In this document: positions 9,632 to 20,533 of the stretch, one piece after another | Layout: each line of letters opens with the position of its first letter | Position numbering within the stretch: position 1 is the stretch's first letter | Assembly: GCF_037039395.1 (NCBI RefSeq) | Contig: NZ_CP146245.1 | Span: 1-64,000 of the forward strand | Reading direction: 5' to 3' | DNA: 64,000 nt | From: Agrobacterium vitis | Lineage (GTDB): Bacteria; Pseudomonadota; Alphaproteobacteria; Rhizobiales; Rhizobiaceae | Made by a program: the position numbers and the translations under genes | The notes under the pieces: model-generated | The model's input: only the letters and a program-made list of their open reading frames with translations | What the model was told of the DNA's origin: nothing | Databases searched by the model: none

Positions 9632-10274
9632 CGGAACCACTGGCTCTCGCGCCAAAACCCAGCTTATGGACAGTAAATCAACTTTGGAGGCGGTAACCGC
9701 CGCGTCCGTGGCCGGCGTAGGTTGCCCGCTGGGTGTCAGCGCCGACACGACACGTGGCCGCTTGAACGACGCTGAGAACCCGATGGATCTGCCGACGAGA
9801 AGGTAGAGCGGTTCCCAGTAATGTTGATCATCAAGGCCTGGCGCCGCGACCCGCTAAGCGAGGGGCTACAATGCTCCATTCGCGGCAGCCTCCCACATGC
9901 AGTCGTTGGCTCCGACCATTCGATCCGGGCTGTTGGCGCTATGCACCCGTTCCCATTGGTCATCACCAGAATGATGCCATTTGCCGTAATCCTTGATCCG
10001 GTCCACTGGCACGTCCACTGCGGTCTCGATGGGGCATGTCTGACCAAAGACCACCTCGCGCTGCTCGGCTCGATCGGCATCCGCAACGGCCGGCTCGTTT
10101 TCTTCCCCTGTGCGCTGAAGCGCCCATTCCTCGCGATGACCATCAAGAAAGCCTCTCCCTGGCCGTCCTCCACTGCGTTTCGGCCTTTCAGGTGCAGGCC
10201 GATCGTCCCCGGTCCTATCGACTGCCATCGAGGCCGCGATGGAAGCGGCCCGAACAACCGAAAGGAATACGACA
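9632..10274. other. Long leader/intergenic stretch before the DUF736 gene
   Basis: 643 bp with open frames on both strands but no recognisable protein. The last 30 bp carry the gaaaggaat ribosome-binding site of the following gene. GC content stays high, which explains the spurious long frames. Confidence 0.4.
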
Positions 10275-10583
10275 ATGGCAACCATCGGCTCTTTCACCGC
10301 TTCAGCAAACGGCTTCTCGGGCACCATCAAGACCCTCAACCTCAACGTCAAGGCAACCATCCGCGCCGTCGAGCGCACTTCCGAAAAGGGCCCGGACTAC
10401 CGCATCCTCGCGGGAGCCACGGAACTCGGGGCAGGCTGGAAGAAGACCTCGAACGAAGGCCGCGACTACCTCTCGGTCAAGCTCGACGATCCGAGCTTTC
10501 CGGCCCCGATCTACGCAACGCTGATCGAGGTCGAAGGCGAGGAAGGCCTCTCCCTCATCTGGTCCCGGTCGAACCGGGACTGA
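10275..10583 (+). CDS. DUF736-family protein
   Basis: A 102-residue protein starting [16 protein letters not shown], the hallmark N-terminus of DUF736. The rest also fits, with [14 protein letters not shown] and GAGWKK, ending in a polar tail. The family is abundant on alphaproteobacterial plasmids and integrative elements, but its function is unknown. The ATG at 10275 is preceded by gaaaggaatacgaca; in-frame codons upstream to 10239 lack family resemblance. Confidence 0.85.
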   Translation: MATIGSFTASANGFSGTIKTLNLNVKATIRAVERTSEKGPDYRILAGATELGAGWKKTSNEGRDYLSVKLDDPSFPAPIYATLIEVEGEEGLSLIWSRSNRD

Positions 10584-10612
10584 GACTGGATACCCCGCCC
10601 GCCAAGGCGGGG
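10562..10612. terminator. Two consecutive hairpins between converging genes
   Basis: The first hairpin (gtcccggt/accgggac) covers the end of the DUF736 gene. The second (ccccgcc/ggcgggg, 10593-10599 with 10606-10612) lies in the 45-bp gap to the converging HU gene. The second is symmetrical and may act for both. Confidence 0.5.
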
Positions 10613-10628
10613 CTCTCCACGTCAGGGA

Positions 10629-10907
10629 TCACTTGTTCAGTGCATCCTTGAGTGCCTTGGCAGGCGCAAAGGTCAGCTTCTTCGAAGCGGCCACAGTCAT
10701 CTTTTCTCCGGTCGCGGGATTGCGACCCTCGCGCTCAGGCGATGCCTTCACCTTAAACTTCCCGAAACCGGGGATCGAGGTTTCAGCATCGGAGCCTGCT
10801 GCATCGGCGATCGCCTGGAACACGGCTTCGACGATGCCCTTGGCCTGGACCTTGGTCAGGCTGTTGTCGGCTGCAATCTTGTCGGCGATTTCATTGGTGG
10901 TGGTCAT
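10629..10907 (-). CDS. HU-family nucleoid DNA-binding protein
   Basis: A 92-residue HU/IHF-family protein. The helical dimerisation part (MTTTNEIADKIAADNSLTK) is followed by the conserved core FGKFKVKASPEREGRNPATG, where the beta-arm sequence RNPATGEKM contacts the DNA minor groove. Length and motif agree with HU. It is monocistronic on the minus strand, convergent with the DUF736 gene. A plasmid-borne HU could help fold the plasmid or assist the relaxosome; that is an inference. Confidence 0.92.
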   Translation of the reverse strand: MTTTNEIADKIAADNSLTKVQAKGIVEAVFQAIADAAGSDAETSIPGFGKFKVKASPEREGRNPATGEKMTVAASKKLTFAPAKALKDALNK

Positions 10908-10990
10908 GGAATTCCTTGCATCTTGTTGTCAAAGATAAAATCCGTGTCAGCTTATGACCGAATTGTCATCGGCGACGATGGAGACGAGGA

Positions 10991-11257
10991 TCAGATCCGT
11001 GGGATGTCCACAGGTCGTTTTGGCTGATAACCCCGTTTGCGCTTCTCGCGAAGCACGTCGAGGAACAGGTTGATGGCCTGGCTCTCGTTGTCAAACAGAT
11101 GCACCATCTGCTGTCCGCGCGTTCCAATCCGCCCCCAGGCGCGTACAAGCGACACTTCGCCGAACAATGTCGGCTGAACAGCAAGGGTGTAGAACCGCGC
11201 CATGTTTTTTTCCGGCGCGATACGCTCGACATAGAGGTGGTAGGGCTGGGTGATCAT
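10991..11257 (-). CDS. WGR-domain protein
   Basis: An 88-residue protein consisting almost entirely of a WGR domain. The signature VRAWGRIGTRGQQMVH lies at about residues 37-52, preceded by the strand pattern MARFYTLAVQPTLFG. The domain is found in PARPs and in small plasmid proteins and is thought to bind nucleic acid. The start at 11257 (MITQPYHLYVER) is chosen over 11293 because family members start close to this strand. It lies downstream of the nuclease gene in the same orientation. Confidence 0.8.
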   Translation of the reverse strand: MITQPYHLYVERIAPEKNMARFYTLAVQPTLFGEVSLVRAWGRIGTRGQQMVHLFDNESQAINLFLDVLREKRKRGYQPKRPVDIPRI

Positions 11258-11353
11258 AACAGAAGAATCGCGCGTTCGGATTCGTCCGTCCAATGACAGT
11301 TTTGAATCGGATGGGCATTATCGATTCACAGCGTTGATCCGTCGTCGTCCGTT

Positions 11354-11806
11354 TCATTCGCACCAACTCCGACGCGATCCTTGCCACTTCCGAGCCAAGC
11401 CTTCGGCGACGAGAATATCACCGACCGAGCGCCGATCCCGGTAGACGATCCTGAGCTTGCGACCGAAGCGATCTTCATCCCTGGCGGTCGTCTGGAGCGA
11501 GATTGGACCCGAATTTAGGATGTCAAGCAGACGCTGTTTCGCCGCAAGCCCTCGCTCGCGTTCGCGCTCACATCGCGGCGGGCTAAGCTCCGGCGTGTCG
11601 ATGTCGGCGATCCTGATCTTCTCACCTCGAAACCAGAACGTATCACCATCCACCACGCAGGTGATCCGTTGTCCGCTTCCGCAGATAGAGAAGGCTTGGC
11701 TCGGGCTGCGTGCACTGCTTGAAGGCTGGGCTGAGGCAACAGATGCGAGGACGCCAATGGCAAAGGGGGATAGGCTGGCAATTGCCGTAAAAAGTCTCGA
11801 TGTCAT
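11354..11806 (-). CDS. Secreted staphylococcal-nuclease-like protein
   Basis: A 150-residue protein with an N-terminal signal peptide (cleavage probably after ASVASAQ, about residue 27) and an SNase domain. Visible motifs are VVDGDTFWF (metal-binding Asp), RIADIDTPE (catalytic Arg and Asp) and EDRFGRKLR (catalytic Glu region and Arg). It is probably a periplasmic or secreted nuclease. Its ATG overlaps the end of traG by 4 bp, so it is the last gene of traC-traD-traG-nuclease. This nuclease-after-traG order is known on related rhizobial plasmids; its part in conjugation is unproven. Confidence 0.85.
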   Translation of the reverse strand: MTSRLFTAIASLSPFAIGVLASVASAQPSSSARSPSQAFSICGSGQRITCVVDGDTFWFRGEKIRIADIDTPELSPPRCERERERGLAAKQRLLDILNSGPISLQTTARDEDRFGRKLRIVYRDRRSVGDILVAEGLARKWQGSRRSWCE

Positions 11807-13779
11807 GTCGACTCTGTGTCTGTCTTCGGAGCGGCCTTATAGCTGTTCACCGCGTCTGTGGCTTGCTTGTGAAACCGGTTTTCCCCGACGGACGCGCTCA
11901 TATCCTTGCGTCGGAACCAGATGGCCCGTCCGCATCTGAGCGGCGGATTGCCCGATGTGAACACGATCTGCTCGTCGGCGCGCATGCGCAGCACCTCATG
12001 CGGCAGGATCAGCGGCCGGCGGCTGAGCTGCCGGGAGCGTGAGTGCGACGATCCCTTCATTCCTGAAGAGCGGTTTGTCTGGTCGACCTCGACCGTCGTA
12101 TCGCCGCAGCGTTTCGAGATGTAGTCGGCAGTATCAGGGTCGTTGATCGCGGCAAACGAGATCCACGACGCGGATTCGAACCACTTGCTCGTCGCGTCCC
12201 GCCCGCCATAGGCCTCGCGCATCTGGCCGATGGACTGGAAGATCATCGTCAGCGTGATGCCGTATTTGCGCCCGGCGTCGCGCGCGGTCTCTAAGATGCG
12301 TAGATAGCCAAGCCTGGCGACTTCGTCGAGCAGGAAGAGCGCGCGACCTTCCACATCGCCATTTCGATTGTAGATGGCATTGAGCAGCGATCCGATAACC
12401 ACACGCGCCAGTCCGGGGTGGGCTTCCAGTACCTTCAGATCTAGCGCTATGAAGATGTCGGTTCCGCCATCGGCGAGATCGTCGGTCGAAAAACTGTCGC
12501 CTGAGACGAGCGCGGCGTAGTTCGGATAAGATAGCCAGTGGGTTTCTTTCACCGCATTGGCGTAGACCCCGGAAAAGGTCTCAGGCGTCATGTTGACGAA
12601 GACCGAAACATTCTCCTTCACGAAGTCCGATTCCGACTGCTCGTAGATCTTGGTCAGACGCGCCCGCAGCTTCGGTTCCGGCTCGGAAAGATTGACTCTC
12701 ACACGGCGCAGCGTCTGGTCTTGCTCGTCCGTGTGACCGGACAGCCAGACGTCGGCAATCAGAGCCGTCAGAAGCTGCATGGCCGACGCCCGAAAGAAGT
12801 CGTCGCGCGCAGAGGCCGAGCGGGGATTGTCGGTCATGATCCACGTTGCGACGGCGACGATGTCCTCTTCTTTCGTGCTGCCATGTCGCCCGATCCAGTC
12901 GAGCGCATTGAAGCCCACGCCTGACGTCGAGGGATCGAGAATGATCACCTTCCGGCCAGCCTTGCGGCGATGCTCCGATACCATCGGTGCGACCTCGCTC
13001 GACGGGTCGAGGACAACGAGACTGCCACCCCACTTGAGCGCGGTCGGGACCGTGACCGACGTCGTCTTGAAACCGCCGGATCCGGCGAAGACGATGCCAT
13101 GCGAGGAGCCAAAGGAGCCGTCGAAGCATAGGAGCGGGCTCTTGCCTCCCGCGCCCCAGGTCGACGGATCGTCGGCGCGGAACGACACAGCCGCAACGCT
13201 GTCGCGATCGACGCGGTACCGTTCGCCGACGACGATGCCGCCGGGATCGGGGAAAAGTTTTGCCGCCTCCTGCACCTTCATCCAGTCGGCCTCGCCATGC
13301 ACGGCGCGTTTGCCGCGGATACGGCGCGGCGCCGAACTGGCAAAAGCCGCATTGCCGCGAAGACCGACGCGCAGCGCGAAGACGCCGGCAAGGAATGTGA
13401 CGGACGCGCCAAGCATCGTCGCCGGGTCCGCGTAGGCGAATACCGACTGTCCGCCCGGAACGTTGCCGGCGATGCTGGCAAGCCGGACCGCCTCGCGGAT
13501 CGCCGCGATGAAGATCGCCGCCACGCTGCCGCTGACAACGCCCCACCCGGCCGCCCTGATGTTCGCAGCGCCATTGGCCGCGAACAGGAAGATCGTGCCG
13601 ATCGCAGCCGCTGTGATGTAGGGCAGGGCGAGACCGATCCGCCCGAGCATCAGCTTTGTCTGCGCTGTCCTTCCGAACGCCGCCAGCCATCGCTCGATCC
13701 CCGGCATGAGCATCATCGCGGCGATCATGATTGTGGCCGGGATGACGGCGAGGAGAATTCTATTCACCGTCACGACCAA
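11803..13779 (-). CDS. traG: TraG conjugal coupling protein (VirD4 family)
   Basis: A 658-residue type IV coupling protein, the usual length for Ti-plasmid TraG. The N-terminus has membrane segments (about residues 8-27 and 48-100). A P-loop-like GSGGFKTTS follows at about residue 235, then LDPSSEVAP and the Walker [12 protein letters not shown] near residue 475. It links the TraA relaxosome to the Trb mating channel, which is not in this window. The frame could start at GTG 13773 instead. It overlaps traD upstream and the nuclease gene downstream, so the unit is translated as an operon. Confidence 0.95.
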   Translation of the reverse strand: MVVTVNRILLAVIPATIMIAAMMLMPGIERWLAAFGRTAQTKLMLGRIGLALPYITAAAIGTIFLFAANGAANIRAAGWGVVSGSVAAIFIAAIREAVRLASIAGNVPGGQSVFAYADPATMLGASVTFLAGVFALRVGLRGNAAFASSAPRRIRGKRAVHGEADWMKVQEAAKLFPDPGGIVVGERYRVDRDSVAAVSFRADDPSTWGAGGKSPLLCFDGSFGSSHGIVFAGSGGFKTTSVTVPTALKWGGSLVVLDPSSEVAPMVSEHRRKAGRKVIILDPSTSGVGFNALDWIGRHGSTKEEDIVAVATWIMTDNPRSASARDDFFRASAMQLLTALIADVWLSGHTDEQDQTLRRVRVNLSEPEPKLRARLTKIYEQSESDFVKENVSVFVNMTPETFSGVYANAVKETHWLSYPNYAALVSGDSFSTDDLADGGTDIFIALDLKVLEAHPGLARVVIGSLLNAIYNRNGDVEGRALFLLDEVARLGYLRILETARDAGRKYGITLTMIFQSIGQMREAYGGRDATSKWFESASWISFAAINDPDTADYISKRCGDTTVEVDQTNRSSGMKGSSHSRSRQLSRRPLILPHEVLRMRADEQIVFTSGNPPLRCGRAIWFRRKDMSASVGENRFHKQATDAVNSYKAAPKTDTEST

Positions 13780-13975
13780 AGGCCTCCGCGCCGATGGCGG
13801 TCAAGCGTGACCGCTCTTCTTCGTCGCCCTTGAACCGGCGGCCGCCGTCGACCAACAGCCCGAGCAGCAGCGCCCGCTTTTCGTAACGCAGTCCTGCCTT
13901 GACGATCAGCCCGCCGAGCTCGATTTTTTCGCGGGAGTCCTTCTTGCGTGCTTCTGACGTCATCGACTTTGCCAT
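13760..13975 (-). CDS. traD: TraD conjugal transfer protein
   Basis: A 71-residue basic protein starting [20 protein letters not shown], the typical length and start of TraD in the Ti/rhizobial traCDG operon. The middle ([20 protein letters not shown]) has the pattern of the TraD family. It probably acts as a relaxosome accessory factor. It starts just after the traC stop and its end overlaps the traG start. A longer upstream frame exists but overlaps traC and lacks family support. Confidence 0.9.
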   Translation of the reverse strand: MAKSMTSEARKKDSREKIELGGLIVKAGLRYEKRALLLGLLVDGGRRFKGDEEERSRLTAIGAEAFGRDGE

Positions 13976-13979
13976 CCGT

Positions 13980-14276
13980 TCAAGCCTCGCCAGACCCGCC
14001 TTCATCCGCGCCAGACGCGAGCGCCGCGGACGGCTCGGTACCGGTCCGGCTCTCTCCGGCTTGTCTCTTTCCGGTCGCCGAGCCCTTGCCGCCACGAAAC
14101 CGTTTGGCGACTTCCTCGAAGGCTGACTGAAGCTCGGCCTCCTCGATGTCGATTTCCCCAAGCCCAGCTTTTAGCGCAATCCGCCCGATGCGCTCGGCCT
14201 CGCGTGTTTCGGCCTGTTTCAGCTGGTCCTGCAATCTGGCGATTTCTTCCCTGATCTTCGATGATGGTTTCTTCAT
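13980..14276 (-). CDS. traC: TraC conjugal transfer protein
   Basis: A 98-residue protein starting [20 protein letters not shown] with a coiled coil over residues 5-35, followed by the TraC core [20 protein letters not shown]. It is an accessory protein of the Ti-type relaxosome, acting with TraA and TraD at oriT. It is the first gene of the leftward tra operon, transcribed away from oriT and the TraR operator at 14350. Confidence 0.9.
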   Translation of the reverse strand: MKKPSSKIREEIARLQDQLKQAETREAERIGRIALKAGLGEIDIEEAELQSAFEEVAKRFRGGKGSATGKRQAGESRTGTEPSAALASGADEGGSGEA

Positions 14277-14349
14277 TCCGGTCGCATCTCCCTGGAAATC
14301 TTGGGCGTCTGTTCCGTTGCAAGATTTCCCCAAAAGCACGTCCGAAGGA

Positions 14350-14367
14350 ATGTGCAGATCTGCACGT
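14350..14367. promoter_or_regulatory. tra box, operator for the quorum-sensing activator TraR
   Basis: The 18-bp element ATGTGCAGATCTGCACGT matches 17 of 18 positions of the canonical tra box (last dinucleotide GT-type rather than AT). It sits between the divergent traC and traA genes, the same place as the tra box that drives both operons on classical Ti plasmids. TraR bound to 3-oxo-octanoyl-homoserine lactone is the expected activator. Confidence 0.9.
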
Positions 14368-14418
14368 CGGCAAAGCCGACACTTTGGAGGATGATCCCGC
14401 CGTTCCGAAGGAGCGGAT

Positions 14419-14452
14419 CCAAGGGCGCAATTATACGTCGCTGATGCGACGT
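14419..14452. other. oriT: oriT nick region of Ti-type conjugation
   Basis: The stretch contains CCAAGGGCGCAATTATACG, which resembles the nick region of the RSF1010/Ti oriT family, followed by a perfect 7-bp inverted repeat (acgtcgc at 14435-14441, gcgacgt at 14446-14452). It lies between traC and traA, where oriT is found in Ti plasmids. TraA is expected to nick near the GGGCGCA element; the exact base is not determined here. Confidence 0.8.
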
Positions 14453-14532
14453 GCTTGCCCACGGCCCTGGCGGGGCCGTCGTAGGGTTGTCGCTTCCGAC
14501 GAACGAGGTTCGAACCAGGAGTGTTTTACGCC

Positions 14533-17500
14533 GTGGCCATCGCCCATTTTGCAGCCAGTATCGTCAGCCGCGGCGGTGGCCGCAGCGTGGTGCTGTCTGC
14601 GGCCTATCGGCACTGCGCGAAGATGGAGTACGAGCGCGAGGCCCGTACCATCGACTACACCCGCAAACAGGGGCTGCTTCATGAGGAGTTTGTGCTTCCT
14701 GCGGATGCTCCGAAATGGGTGCGGGCGCTGATCGCAGACCGCTTCGTTTCCGGTGCGTCGGAGGCCTTCTGGAACAAGGTTGAGGCGTTCGAAAAACGTG
14801 CCGACGCGCAGCTGGCTCGCGACCTGACGATTGCACTGCCGCTGGAGCTTACACCCGAGCAGAACATCGCCCTGGTCCGTGATTTCGTGGAAAAACATAT
14901 CCAGGCGAAGGGCATGGTCGCCGACTGGGTTTACCATGACAATCCCGGCAACCCGCATATCCACCTGATGACCACATTGCGCCCGCTAACCGAGGAGGGG
15001 TTCGGATCGAAGAAGGTGGCGGTCAATGGCGAGGACGGCCAGCCGGTCCGCACGAAGTCCGGGAAAATCCTCTATGAGCTCTGGGCGGGTTCGACCGACG
15101 ACTTCAATTCCTTACGCGATGGATGGTTCGAGCGGCTGAACCATCACCTGGCGCTCGGCGGCATCGATCTCCGTATCGACGGCCGTTCCTACGAGAAGCA
15201 GGGTATCGACCTCGAACCGACGATCCATCTTGGCGTCGGGGCGAAAGCCATCGAGCGCAAGGCGAAAGAACAGGGTGTTCGGCCAGAGCTCGAACGGATC
15301 GAGCTGAACGAACAGCGCAGGTTGGAAAACACCCGCCGCATTCTGAACAACCCAGCCATCGTGCTTGATCTGATCACCCGCGAGAAAAGCGTTTTCGATG
15401 AACGCGATGTCGCCAAGGTTCTGCACCGCTATGTCGATGGCCCGGGTGTCTTCCAGCAACTGATGTTACGCATCATCCTGAACCGGCAAGTCTTGCGTTT
15501 GCAGCGGGACACGATCGAGTTCGCGACCGGAGAAAAGGTGCCCGCCCGTTATTCGACCCGGGCGATGATCCGGCTGGAAGCAACGATGGTGCGGCAGGCG
15601 TTGTGGCTGTCGAACCGGGATGGTCAAGCTGTCTCCGATGCTGCTCTGGACGCAACGTTCCGGCGACATGAGCGGCTCTCGGAAGAGCAGAAAGCGGCGA
15701 TCGAGCGGATCGCCGGTCCCGCCCGGATCGCGGCCGTGGTTGGACGCGCCGGTGCTGGCAAGACCACGATGATGAAGGCTGCCCGCGAGGCGTGGGAACT
15801 GGCCGGATACCGGGTTGTCGGTGGGGCGCTTGCCGGCAAGGCGGCCGAGGGCCTGGAGAAGGAAGCCGGCATCGAAAGCCGCACGCTGGCATCATGGGAG
15901 CTGCGCTGGAATCGGGGCCGTGACGTTCTCGATGACAAGACCGTCTTCGTCATGGACGAGGCCGGCATGGTCGCCTCAAAACAGATGGCCGGCTTTGTCG
16001 ATGCCGTCGTCAGGGCAGGCGCCAAGATCGTTCTGGTCGGCGATCCCGAACAGCTCCAGCCGATCGAGGCAGGGGCTGCCTTCCGCGCCATCGTTGACCG
16101 CATCGGTTATGCCGAACTCGAGACAATCTATCGCCAGCGCGAGGACTGGATGCGCAAAGCGTCACTCGATCTGGCGCGAGGCAACGTGGAAAAGGCGCTG
16201 ACCGCTTACGAGGCCAATGTCAGGATCACGGGAACGCGCCTCAAGGCCGAGGCGGTCGAGCGGCTGATCGGTGACTGGAACCACGATTACGATCAGACGA
16301 AGACAACGCTGATCCTCGCGCATCTGCGCCGCGACGTTCGCATGCTGAACATTATGGCCCGCGAAAAACTCGTTGAACGCGGCATTGTCGGTGAGGGCCA
16401 TGTCTTTAAAACGGCTGACGGCATTCGCCAGTTCGACGTGGGCGACCAGATCGTCTTCCTGAAGAACGAGACCTCGCTCGGCGTCAAGAACGGCATGATC
16501 GCTCATGTCACTGAGGCCGCACCGAGCAGGATCGTTGCTGTCATCGGAGAGGGTGATCAGCGCCGGCAGGTCATCGTCGAGCAACGCTTCTACAGCAATC
16601 TCGATCATGGTTACGCCACCACGATCCATAAAAGCCAAGGCGCTACCGTCGACCGCGTAAAGGTGCTGGCAAGCCTCTCGCTGGACCGGCATTTGACCTA
16701 TGTGGCGATGACCCGCCATCGCGAGGATTTGCAGCTCTATTACGGGACGCGATCCTTCGCCTTCAACGGCGGGCTCAGCAAAGTTCTCTCCCGCAGGAAC
16801 GCCAAAGAGACCACGCTCGATTACGAGCGCGGCACGCTTTACCGGCAGGCGCTGCGGTTCGCTGAAAGTCGCGGCCTCAACATCGTCCAGGTGGCCCGCA
16901 CACTTGTCCGCGACCAACTTGACTGGACGCTGCGCCAGAAGACCAAATTGGTCGAGCTTGGCCAGCGCCTTGCAGACTTTGCCGAGCGTCTCGGTCTGCA
17001 CCACCCCTTAAAAACCCAAACGATGAAGGAGGCCGCGCCCATGGTCGCAGGCATCAAGACATTCTCCGGTTCTGTTGCCGACACAGTGGGCGACAAACTC
17101 GGCGCCGATCTTGCCCTGAAGCAGCAATGGGAGGAGGTCTCGGCCCGTTTCCGCTATGTCTTCGCCGATCCCGAAACCGCATTCCGGGCAATGAACTTCG
17201 ACACCGTGCTGGCCGACAAGGACAGCGCTCGTCAGGCCTTGCAGAAGCTGGAGGCGGAGCCGACATCGATTGGGGCGCTGAAGGGTAAGACCGGAATTCT
17301 GGCCAGCAAGGTTGATCGCGAAGCACGCCGCATCGCCGAGCTCAACGTGCGCGCCCTGAAGCGCGATCTCGAGCAGTATCTGCGGATGCGCGAAACTGCC
17401 TCGCAGCGGCTGCAAGCCGATGAACAGGCTCTGCGCCAGCGCGTATCGATCGACATTCCAGCACTGTCACCCGCAGCGTGCGTCGTGCTTGAGCGTGTGC

Positions 17501-17835
17501 GCGACGCGATCGACCGCAACGATCTGCCGGCAGCTCTTGGATATGCGCTGAGCAATCGCGAGACCAAGCTGGAGATCGACGGCTTCAACAAGGCCGTCAC
17601 CGAACGCTTTGGCGAACGCACGCTGCTCACCAATGCCGCGCGTCAACCGTCTGGTACGCTCTTCGACAAACTCTCCAACGGGATGCAGCCGGCGCAAAAG
17701 GAACAGCTGAAGGAAGCCTGGCCGGTGATGCGGACAGCGCAGCAGATTGCTGCTCACGAGCGCACGACACAGACGCTGAAGCAGGCAGAGGAGCTGCGCC
17801 TGACGCAGCGCCAGTCTCCGGTGATGAAGCAATGA
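14533..17835 (+). CDS. traA: TraA conjugal relaxase-helicase
   Basis: A 1,100-residue MOBQ-type relaxase fused to a RecD-like helicase. The N-terminal MobA/MobL domain (residues 1-230) has the metal-binding pattern [13 protein letters not shown] and YHDNPGNPH. The helicase has Walker [12 protein letters not shown] (about residue 405), Walker [10 protein letters not shown] (about 470) and [17 protein letters not shown] near residue 700. Start: the Ti family begins [11 protein letters not shown], which corresponds to GTG 14533; GTG 14521 is also in frame but sits directly on the ribosome-binding site. TraA nicks oriT and leads the strand into the recipient. First gene of traAFBH. Confidence 0.95.
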   Translation: MAIAHFAASIVSRGGGRSVVLSAAYRHCAKMEYEREARTIDYTRKQGLLHEEFVLPADAPKWVRALIADRFVSGASEAFWNKVEAFEKRADAQLARDLTIALPLELTPEQNIALVRDFVEKHIQAKGMVADWVYHDNPGNPHIHLMTTLRPLTEEGFGSKKVAVNGEDGQPVRTKSGKILYELWAGSTDDFNSLRDGWFERLNHHLALGGIDLRIDGRSYEKQGIDLEPTIHLGVGAKAIERKAKEQGVRPELERIELNEQRRLENTRRILNNPAIVLDLITREKSVFDERDVAKVLHRYVDGPGVFQQLMLRIILNRQVLRLQRDTIEFATGEKVPARYSTRAMIRLEATMVRQALWLSNRDGQAVSDAALDATFRRHERLSEEQKAAIERIAGPARIAAVVGRAGAGKTTMMKAAREAWELAGYRVVGGALAGKAAEGLEKEAGIESRTLASWELRWNRGRDVLDDKTVFVMDEAGMVASKQMAGFVDAVVRAGAKIVLVGDPEQLQPIEAGAAFRAIVDRIGYAELETIYRQREDWMRKASLDLARGNVEKALTAYEANVRITGTRLKAEAVERLIGDWNHDYDQTKTTLILAHLRRDVRMLNIMAREKLVERGIVGEGHVFKTADGIRQFDVGDQIVFLKNETSLGVKNGMIAHVTEAAPSRIVAVIGEGDQRRQVIVEQRFYSNLDHGYATTIHKSQGATVDRVKVLASLSLDRHLTYVAMTRHREDLQLYYGTRSFAFNGGLSKVLSRRNAKETTLDYERGTLYRQALRFAESRGLNIVQVARTLVRDQLDWTLRQKTKLVELGQRLADFAERLGLHHPLKTQTMKEAAPMVAGIKTFSGSVADTVGDKLGADLALKQQWEEVSARFRYVFADPETAFRAMNFDTVLADKDSARQALQKLEAEPTSIGALKGKTGILASKVDREARRIAELNVRALKRDLEQYLRMRETASQRLQADEQALRQRVSIDIPALSPAACVVLERVRDAIDRNDLPAALGYALSNRETKLEIDGFNKAVTERFGERTLLTNAARQPSGTLFDKLSNGMQPAQKEQLKEAWPVMRTAQQIAAHERTTQTLKQAEELRLTQRQSPVMKQ

Positions 17836-18362
17836 CGCGCCGCGGAATATTCCTGTTCCTGGCCGGCGCGGGCGGAGTGATCGCCGGTCTGACGGCTATC
17901 GCATCAATGGGCGGCTATCGGTTGAACCTGACGCCGAGCGAGCCGCTTGGGCTTTGGCGTATCGTCGCCCTGCAGCGCCCCGTCGAGGCCGGCAATCTCG
18001 TGTTCATCTGCCCACCGGCGACAGCGTCATTCGAGGAGGCGCTGCGCCGCGGTTATCTTCGCCGAGGCCTCTGCCCCAGTGGCTTTGCGCCGCTGATCAA
18101 GACAGTGGCGGCACTTCCCGGACAGCATGTCGAAATTGGAGCGAATGTCACGGTCGACGGAAGGCCTCTTCCTTCATCGATCGTTCGAACGAGCGATGGC
18201 GAGGGCAGGGCGCTCACGCCGTACACGGGCGGCATCGTGCCGCCAAAAAATCTGTTTCTTCACTCATCCTTTGCGAGCTCCTATGACTCTCGGTACTTCG
18301 GGCCGGTTCCCGATACGGGCCTTCTCGGCCTGGCGCGGCCGGTCCTCACCTTCGACCCATAG
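17832..18362 (+). CDS. traF: TraF conjugal signal-peptidase-like protease
   Basis: A 176-residue membrane protein of the S26 signal peptidase family. A hydrophobic N-terminal segment (about residues 5-28) is followed by the catalytic serine motif [10 protein letters not shown] (about residue 37) and the lysine motif [10 protein letters not shown] (about residue 84). In RP4 and Ti plasmids TraF matures the mating pilin by processing and cyclising it. The start overlaps the traA stop (ATGA), showing coupling. Size and motifs match the family. Confidence 0.92.
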   Translation: MTRRGIFLFLAGAGGVIAGLTAIASMGGYRLNLTPSEPLGLWRIVALQRPVEAGNLVFICPPATASFEEALRRGYLRRGLCPSGFAPLIKTVAALPGQHVEIGANVTVDGRPLPSSIVRTSDGEGRALTPYTGGIVPPKNLFLHSSFASSYDSRYFGPVPDTGLLGLARPVLTFDP

Positions 18363-19548
18363 CTGGTGGCGATCTTGCCTGCTTATCGCCGTATCTATCG
18401 CCTGCGGATGGATTGCCTGGAGCGGCAATGTGCTGGCCCTTCCTGTTGCTGTGTTGTTTCCGGCGCTATGGGCGATGTCACCGTCGCGGCTAACGGCGGT
18501 GCTCGTGTCGGCGGGATATTTTCTCGCTGCCTCGCGAGGGCTGCCGCAGGGCGTCGCCAACTTCTATGCCGCCGATCTCTGGCCCGGCCTTCTGCTTTGG
18601 GTGGCCGCTTCGCTCTCCTTTGCCGGTGTGCATGCGGCACTCTGGAAAGGGCAACCGGAAGGGAAGTCTCCGGGAGCAGGTCGAACGGGAATGGCAATGG
18701 CGGCGCGCTATCTGGCGGCGGCGATGCTGATGGGATTGCCGCCCCTCGGCATCACCGGCTGGGCACATCCACTGACGGCAACCGGCGTGCTCTTTTCGGG
18801 ATGGGGATGGTGGGGGCTGGTCGCGATGACAGCCGGCCTCGCGATGATGACATCGCGATATTGGCCGGCTGCCGCCATCGTCCTGGGAGGATTCTGGCTC
18901 TGGTCCGCCGCTACGTGGACATCACCTGATATACCCGAGGGATGGAAGGGCGTCGACCTCGAACAGGGTGAGAAACTCGGACGAGACGGTTCGCTTGACT
19001 ATCACCGTGACCTGATCGCAACGGTGCGCGCGGCGGCATCAGTGAAAACCCGGTTCATCGTTCTTCCCGAAAGTGCACTCGGTTTCTGGACACCGACCGT
19101 GGCAAAGCTCTGGAGCCAAGGCTTGCGAGGCTCGGAGCTCACTGTAATAGCCGGCGCGGCCGTCATCGATCCGGGCGGCTACGACAATGTCATGGTGGCG
19201 GGTTCGGCTGACGAAGCACGAATTCTCTACCGCGAACGCATGCCGGTCCCGGTGTCCATGTGGCAGCCATGGCGGGCATGGACCGGGCAGGGCGGTGGAG
19301 CTCGCGCCAACCTCTTCGGCAATCCAGTTGTGCAAAGCGACGGCCAGAAGCTCGCCGCGCTGATCTGCTACGAGCAGCTCCTCCTCTGGCCGGTCCTGCA
19401 GTCGATGCTGCATTCCCCCAGCGCAATCATTGCCCCGGGCAACGGATGGTGGACCGAGGGAACCTCGATCGTCGCCATTCAGAACGCGAGCGTGACCGCC
19501 TGGGCAAAACTCTTCGGACTGCCCGTCGTCACGGCGTTCAACACATAA
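18283..19548 (+). CDS. traB: TraB conjugal transfer protein (nitrilase-fold membrane protein)
   Basis: About 421 residues if started at ATG 18283. The first half has several hydrophobic segments (starting [16 protein letters not shown]), the second half a nitrilase-like domain related to apolipoprotein N-acyltransferases. Residues fitting the nitrilase triad are the Glu in [10 protein letters not shown], a Lys in the middle region and the Cys in ALICYEQLL. TraB of Ti plasmids raises transfer efficiency but its substrate is not known. The start overlaps traF by 80 bp, so a later non-ATG start near 18360 is possible. Confidence 0.88.
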   Translation: MTLGTSGRFPIRAFSAWRGRSSPSTHSWWRSCLLIAVSIACGWIAWSGNVLALPVAVLFPALWAMSPSRLTAVLVSAGYFLAASRGLPQGVANFYAADLWPGLLLWVAASLSFAGVHAALWKGQPEGKSPGAGRTGMAMAARYLAAAMLMGLPPLGITGWAHPLTATGVLFSGWGWWGLVAMTAGLAMMTSRYWPAAAIVLGGFWLWSAATWTSPDIPEGWKGVDLEQGEKLGRDGSLDYHRDLIATVRAAASVKTRFIVLPESALGFWTPTVAKLWSQGLRGSELTVIAGAAVIDPGGYDNVMVAGSADEARILYRERMPVPVSMWQPWRAWTGQGGGARANLFGNPVVQSDGQKLAALICYEQLLLWPVLQSMLHSPSAIIAPGNGWWTEGTSIVAIQNASVTAWAKLFGLPVVTAFNT

Positions 19549-19561
19549 GGAGATATTCGCG

Positions 19562-20194
19562 ATGGTCGATGCCGCCCTCATCAAGGAATGCAGCGATCCC
19601 GGCCTGAAGCCGGCGATCGTCGAACAGTTCATCGAGCGGGCAGGGGCACCGGACCCGCTCGCAGTCACAGTTCGCTCTGGAAACCGCGTCGTACTGGTGG
19701 CCGGGCCGAAGACGGCGGAGGAGGCGTTGGCTCTGATCCGAGACAACCTCGGTCGCAATACCGTTCGCGTCGGGATCACACAATATCCCGCCGGGCTCGG
19801 CATTGTGGAGGCGGGCCAGATGAAGCCGGACCTGGTCGATGCTTGCGAGAACATGCGTATGGGCACGGCACTCTTCGCCAAGGTCTATCGGATCGTGACC
19901 AAATCGTATGGAAATCCAACGGCCAAGGATGTCCTGCCGCAAGTGTTAGATGATGCGATCATCGCCTGGCAGACAGGATACTTTGAGGGGATGGCAGTGT
20001 TTCGGGCGGAGGATCCCGGTAAGATGAAACTCGTCGATCCAGAATCTGTGGAAAGGGGCGAAATTGAACCGATCATCGATGAGGCTCCGGCCAGTGGCAA
20101 CGCCGAACGTGCGAAAAAGGACGATGCTCCGTCCGATCCGAACAGTGCCGGCATTCGCATCGATCTGTCGGGGATCGGCGCTCGCAAACCGTAG
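19562..20194 (+). CDS. traH: TraH conjugal transfer protein
   Basis: A 210-residue protein starting MVDAALIKECSDPGLKPAIV after an aggagat ribosome-binding site, 13 bp past traB. The N-terminal half resembles a lysozyme-like TraH/transglycosylase fold (MRMGTALFAKVYRIVTKSYG); the C-terminal part is polar. It is the last gene of traAFBH. On Ti plasmids TraH is dispensable or has a minor effect on transfer; function unresolved. Confidence 0.9.
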   Translation: MVDAALIKECSDPGLKPAIVEQFIERAGAPDPLAVTVRSGNRVVLVAGPKTAEEALALIRDNLGRNTVRVGITQYPAGLGIVEAGQMKPDLVDACENMRMGTALFAKVYRIVTKSYGNPTAKDVLPQVLDDAIIAWQTGYFEGMAVFRAEDPGKMKLVDPESVERGEIEPIIDEAPASGNAERAKKDDAPSDPNSAGIRIDLSGIGARKP

Positions 20195-20209
20195 GACTGG
20201 GCCGGGACC

Positions 20210-20533
20210 TTACGTGTTGGTCACACCCAGCCTTTCGCTCAACCTCGTCATCAGGTCCATGCGCTCATGGAAAATGCCGACAATCAGCGCGGGCTCGTTG
20301 TCGCGCGGCAGGCAGAAGACATAGTGGTGCTCGCAATGGGCCATGCGTAGCGTCGGATAAAGCTCGCCCACGTCTCTGAAAGGTGGCTGCCCCGAGGCGA
20401 GCCGGGAAAAACCTTGCTCCAGCCTGGTAATGTAGCGGCGAACCTGCGCATCGCTCCATTGTTTGCGCGTGTAGCGAATGATTTCGCGCAGGTCGGTTTC
20501 CGCGCCATTCGCCAGAACATAGGTTGTGGTCAA
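20210..20533 (-). CDS. RelE/ParE-family toxin
   Basis: A 107-residue ParE/RelE-superfamily toxin. Diagnostic stretches are ALNGAETDLREIIRYTRKQW-like residues near the N-terminus (AETDLREIIRYTRKQWSD) and EHHYVFCLPRDNEPALIVGI towards the end. ParE members poison gyrase, RelE members cleave mRNA; the sequence alone does not decide. It overlaps the antitoxin gene by 4 bp. The pair is inserted between traH and traM, opposite to both. Confidence 0.8.
   Translation of the reverse strand: MTTTYVLANGAETDLREIIRYTRKQWSDAQVRRYITRLEQGFSRLASGQPPFRDVGELYPTLRMAHCEHHYVFCLPRDNEPALIVGIFHERMDLMTRLSERLGVTNT

Noticed and set aside
9736..10378. Overlapping minus-strand frames before the DUF736 gene
   Set aside because: No recognisable domain, no ribosome-binding site, and mutually overlapping frames of equal quality.
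12581..13690. 369-codon minus-strand frame within traG
   Set aside because: Out-of-frame shadow of traG with Arg-rich, non-protein-like composition.
19965..19985. T-DNA-border-like gacaggata within traH
   Set aside because: Only the first nine bases agree; the rest of the 25-bp border is absent and it lies inside a conserved gene.
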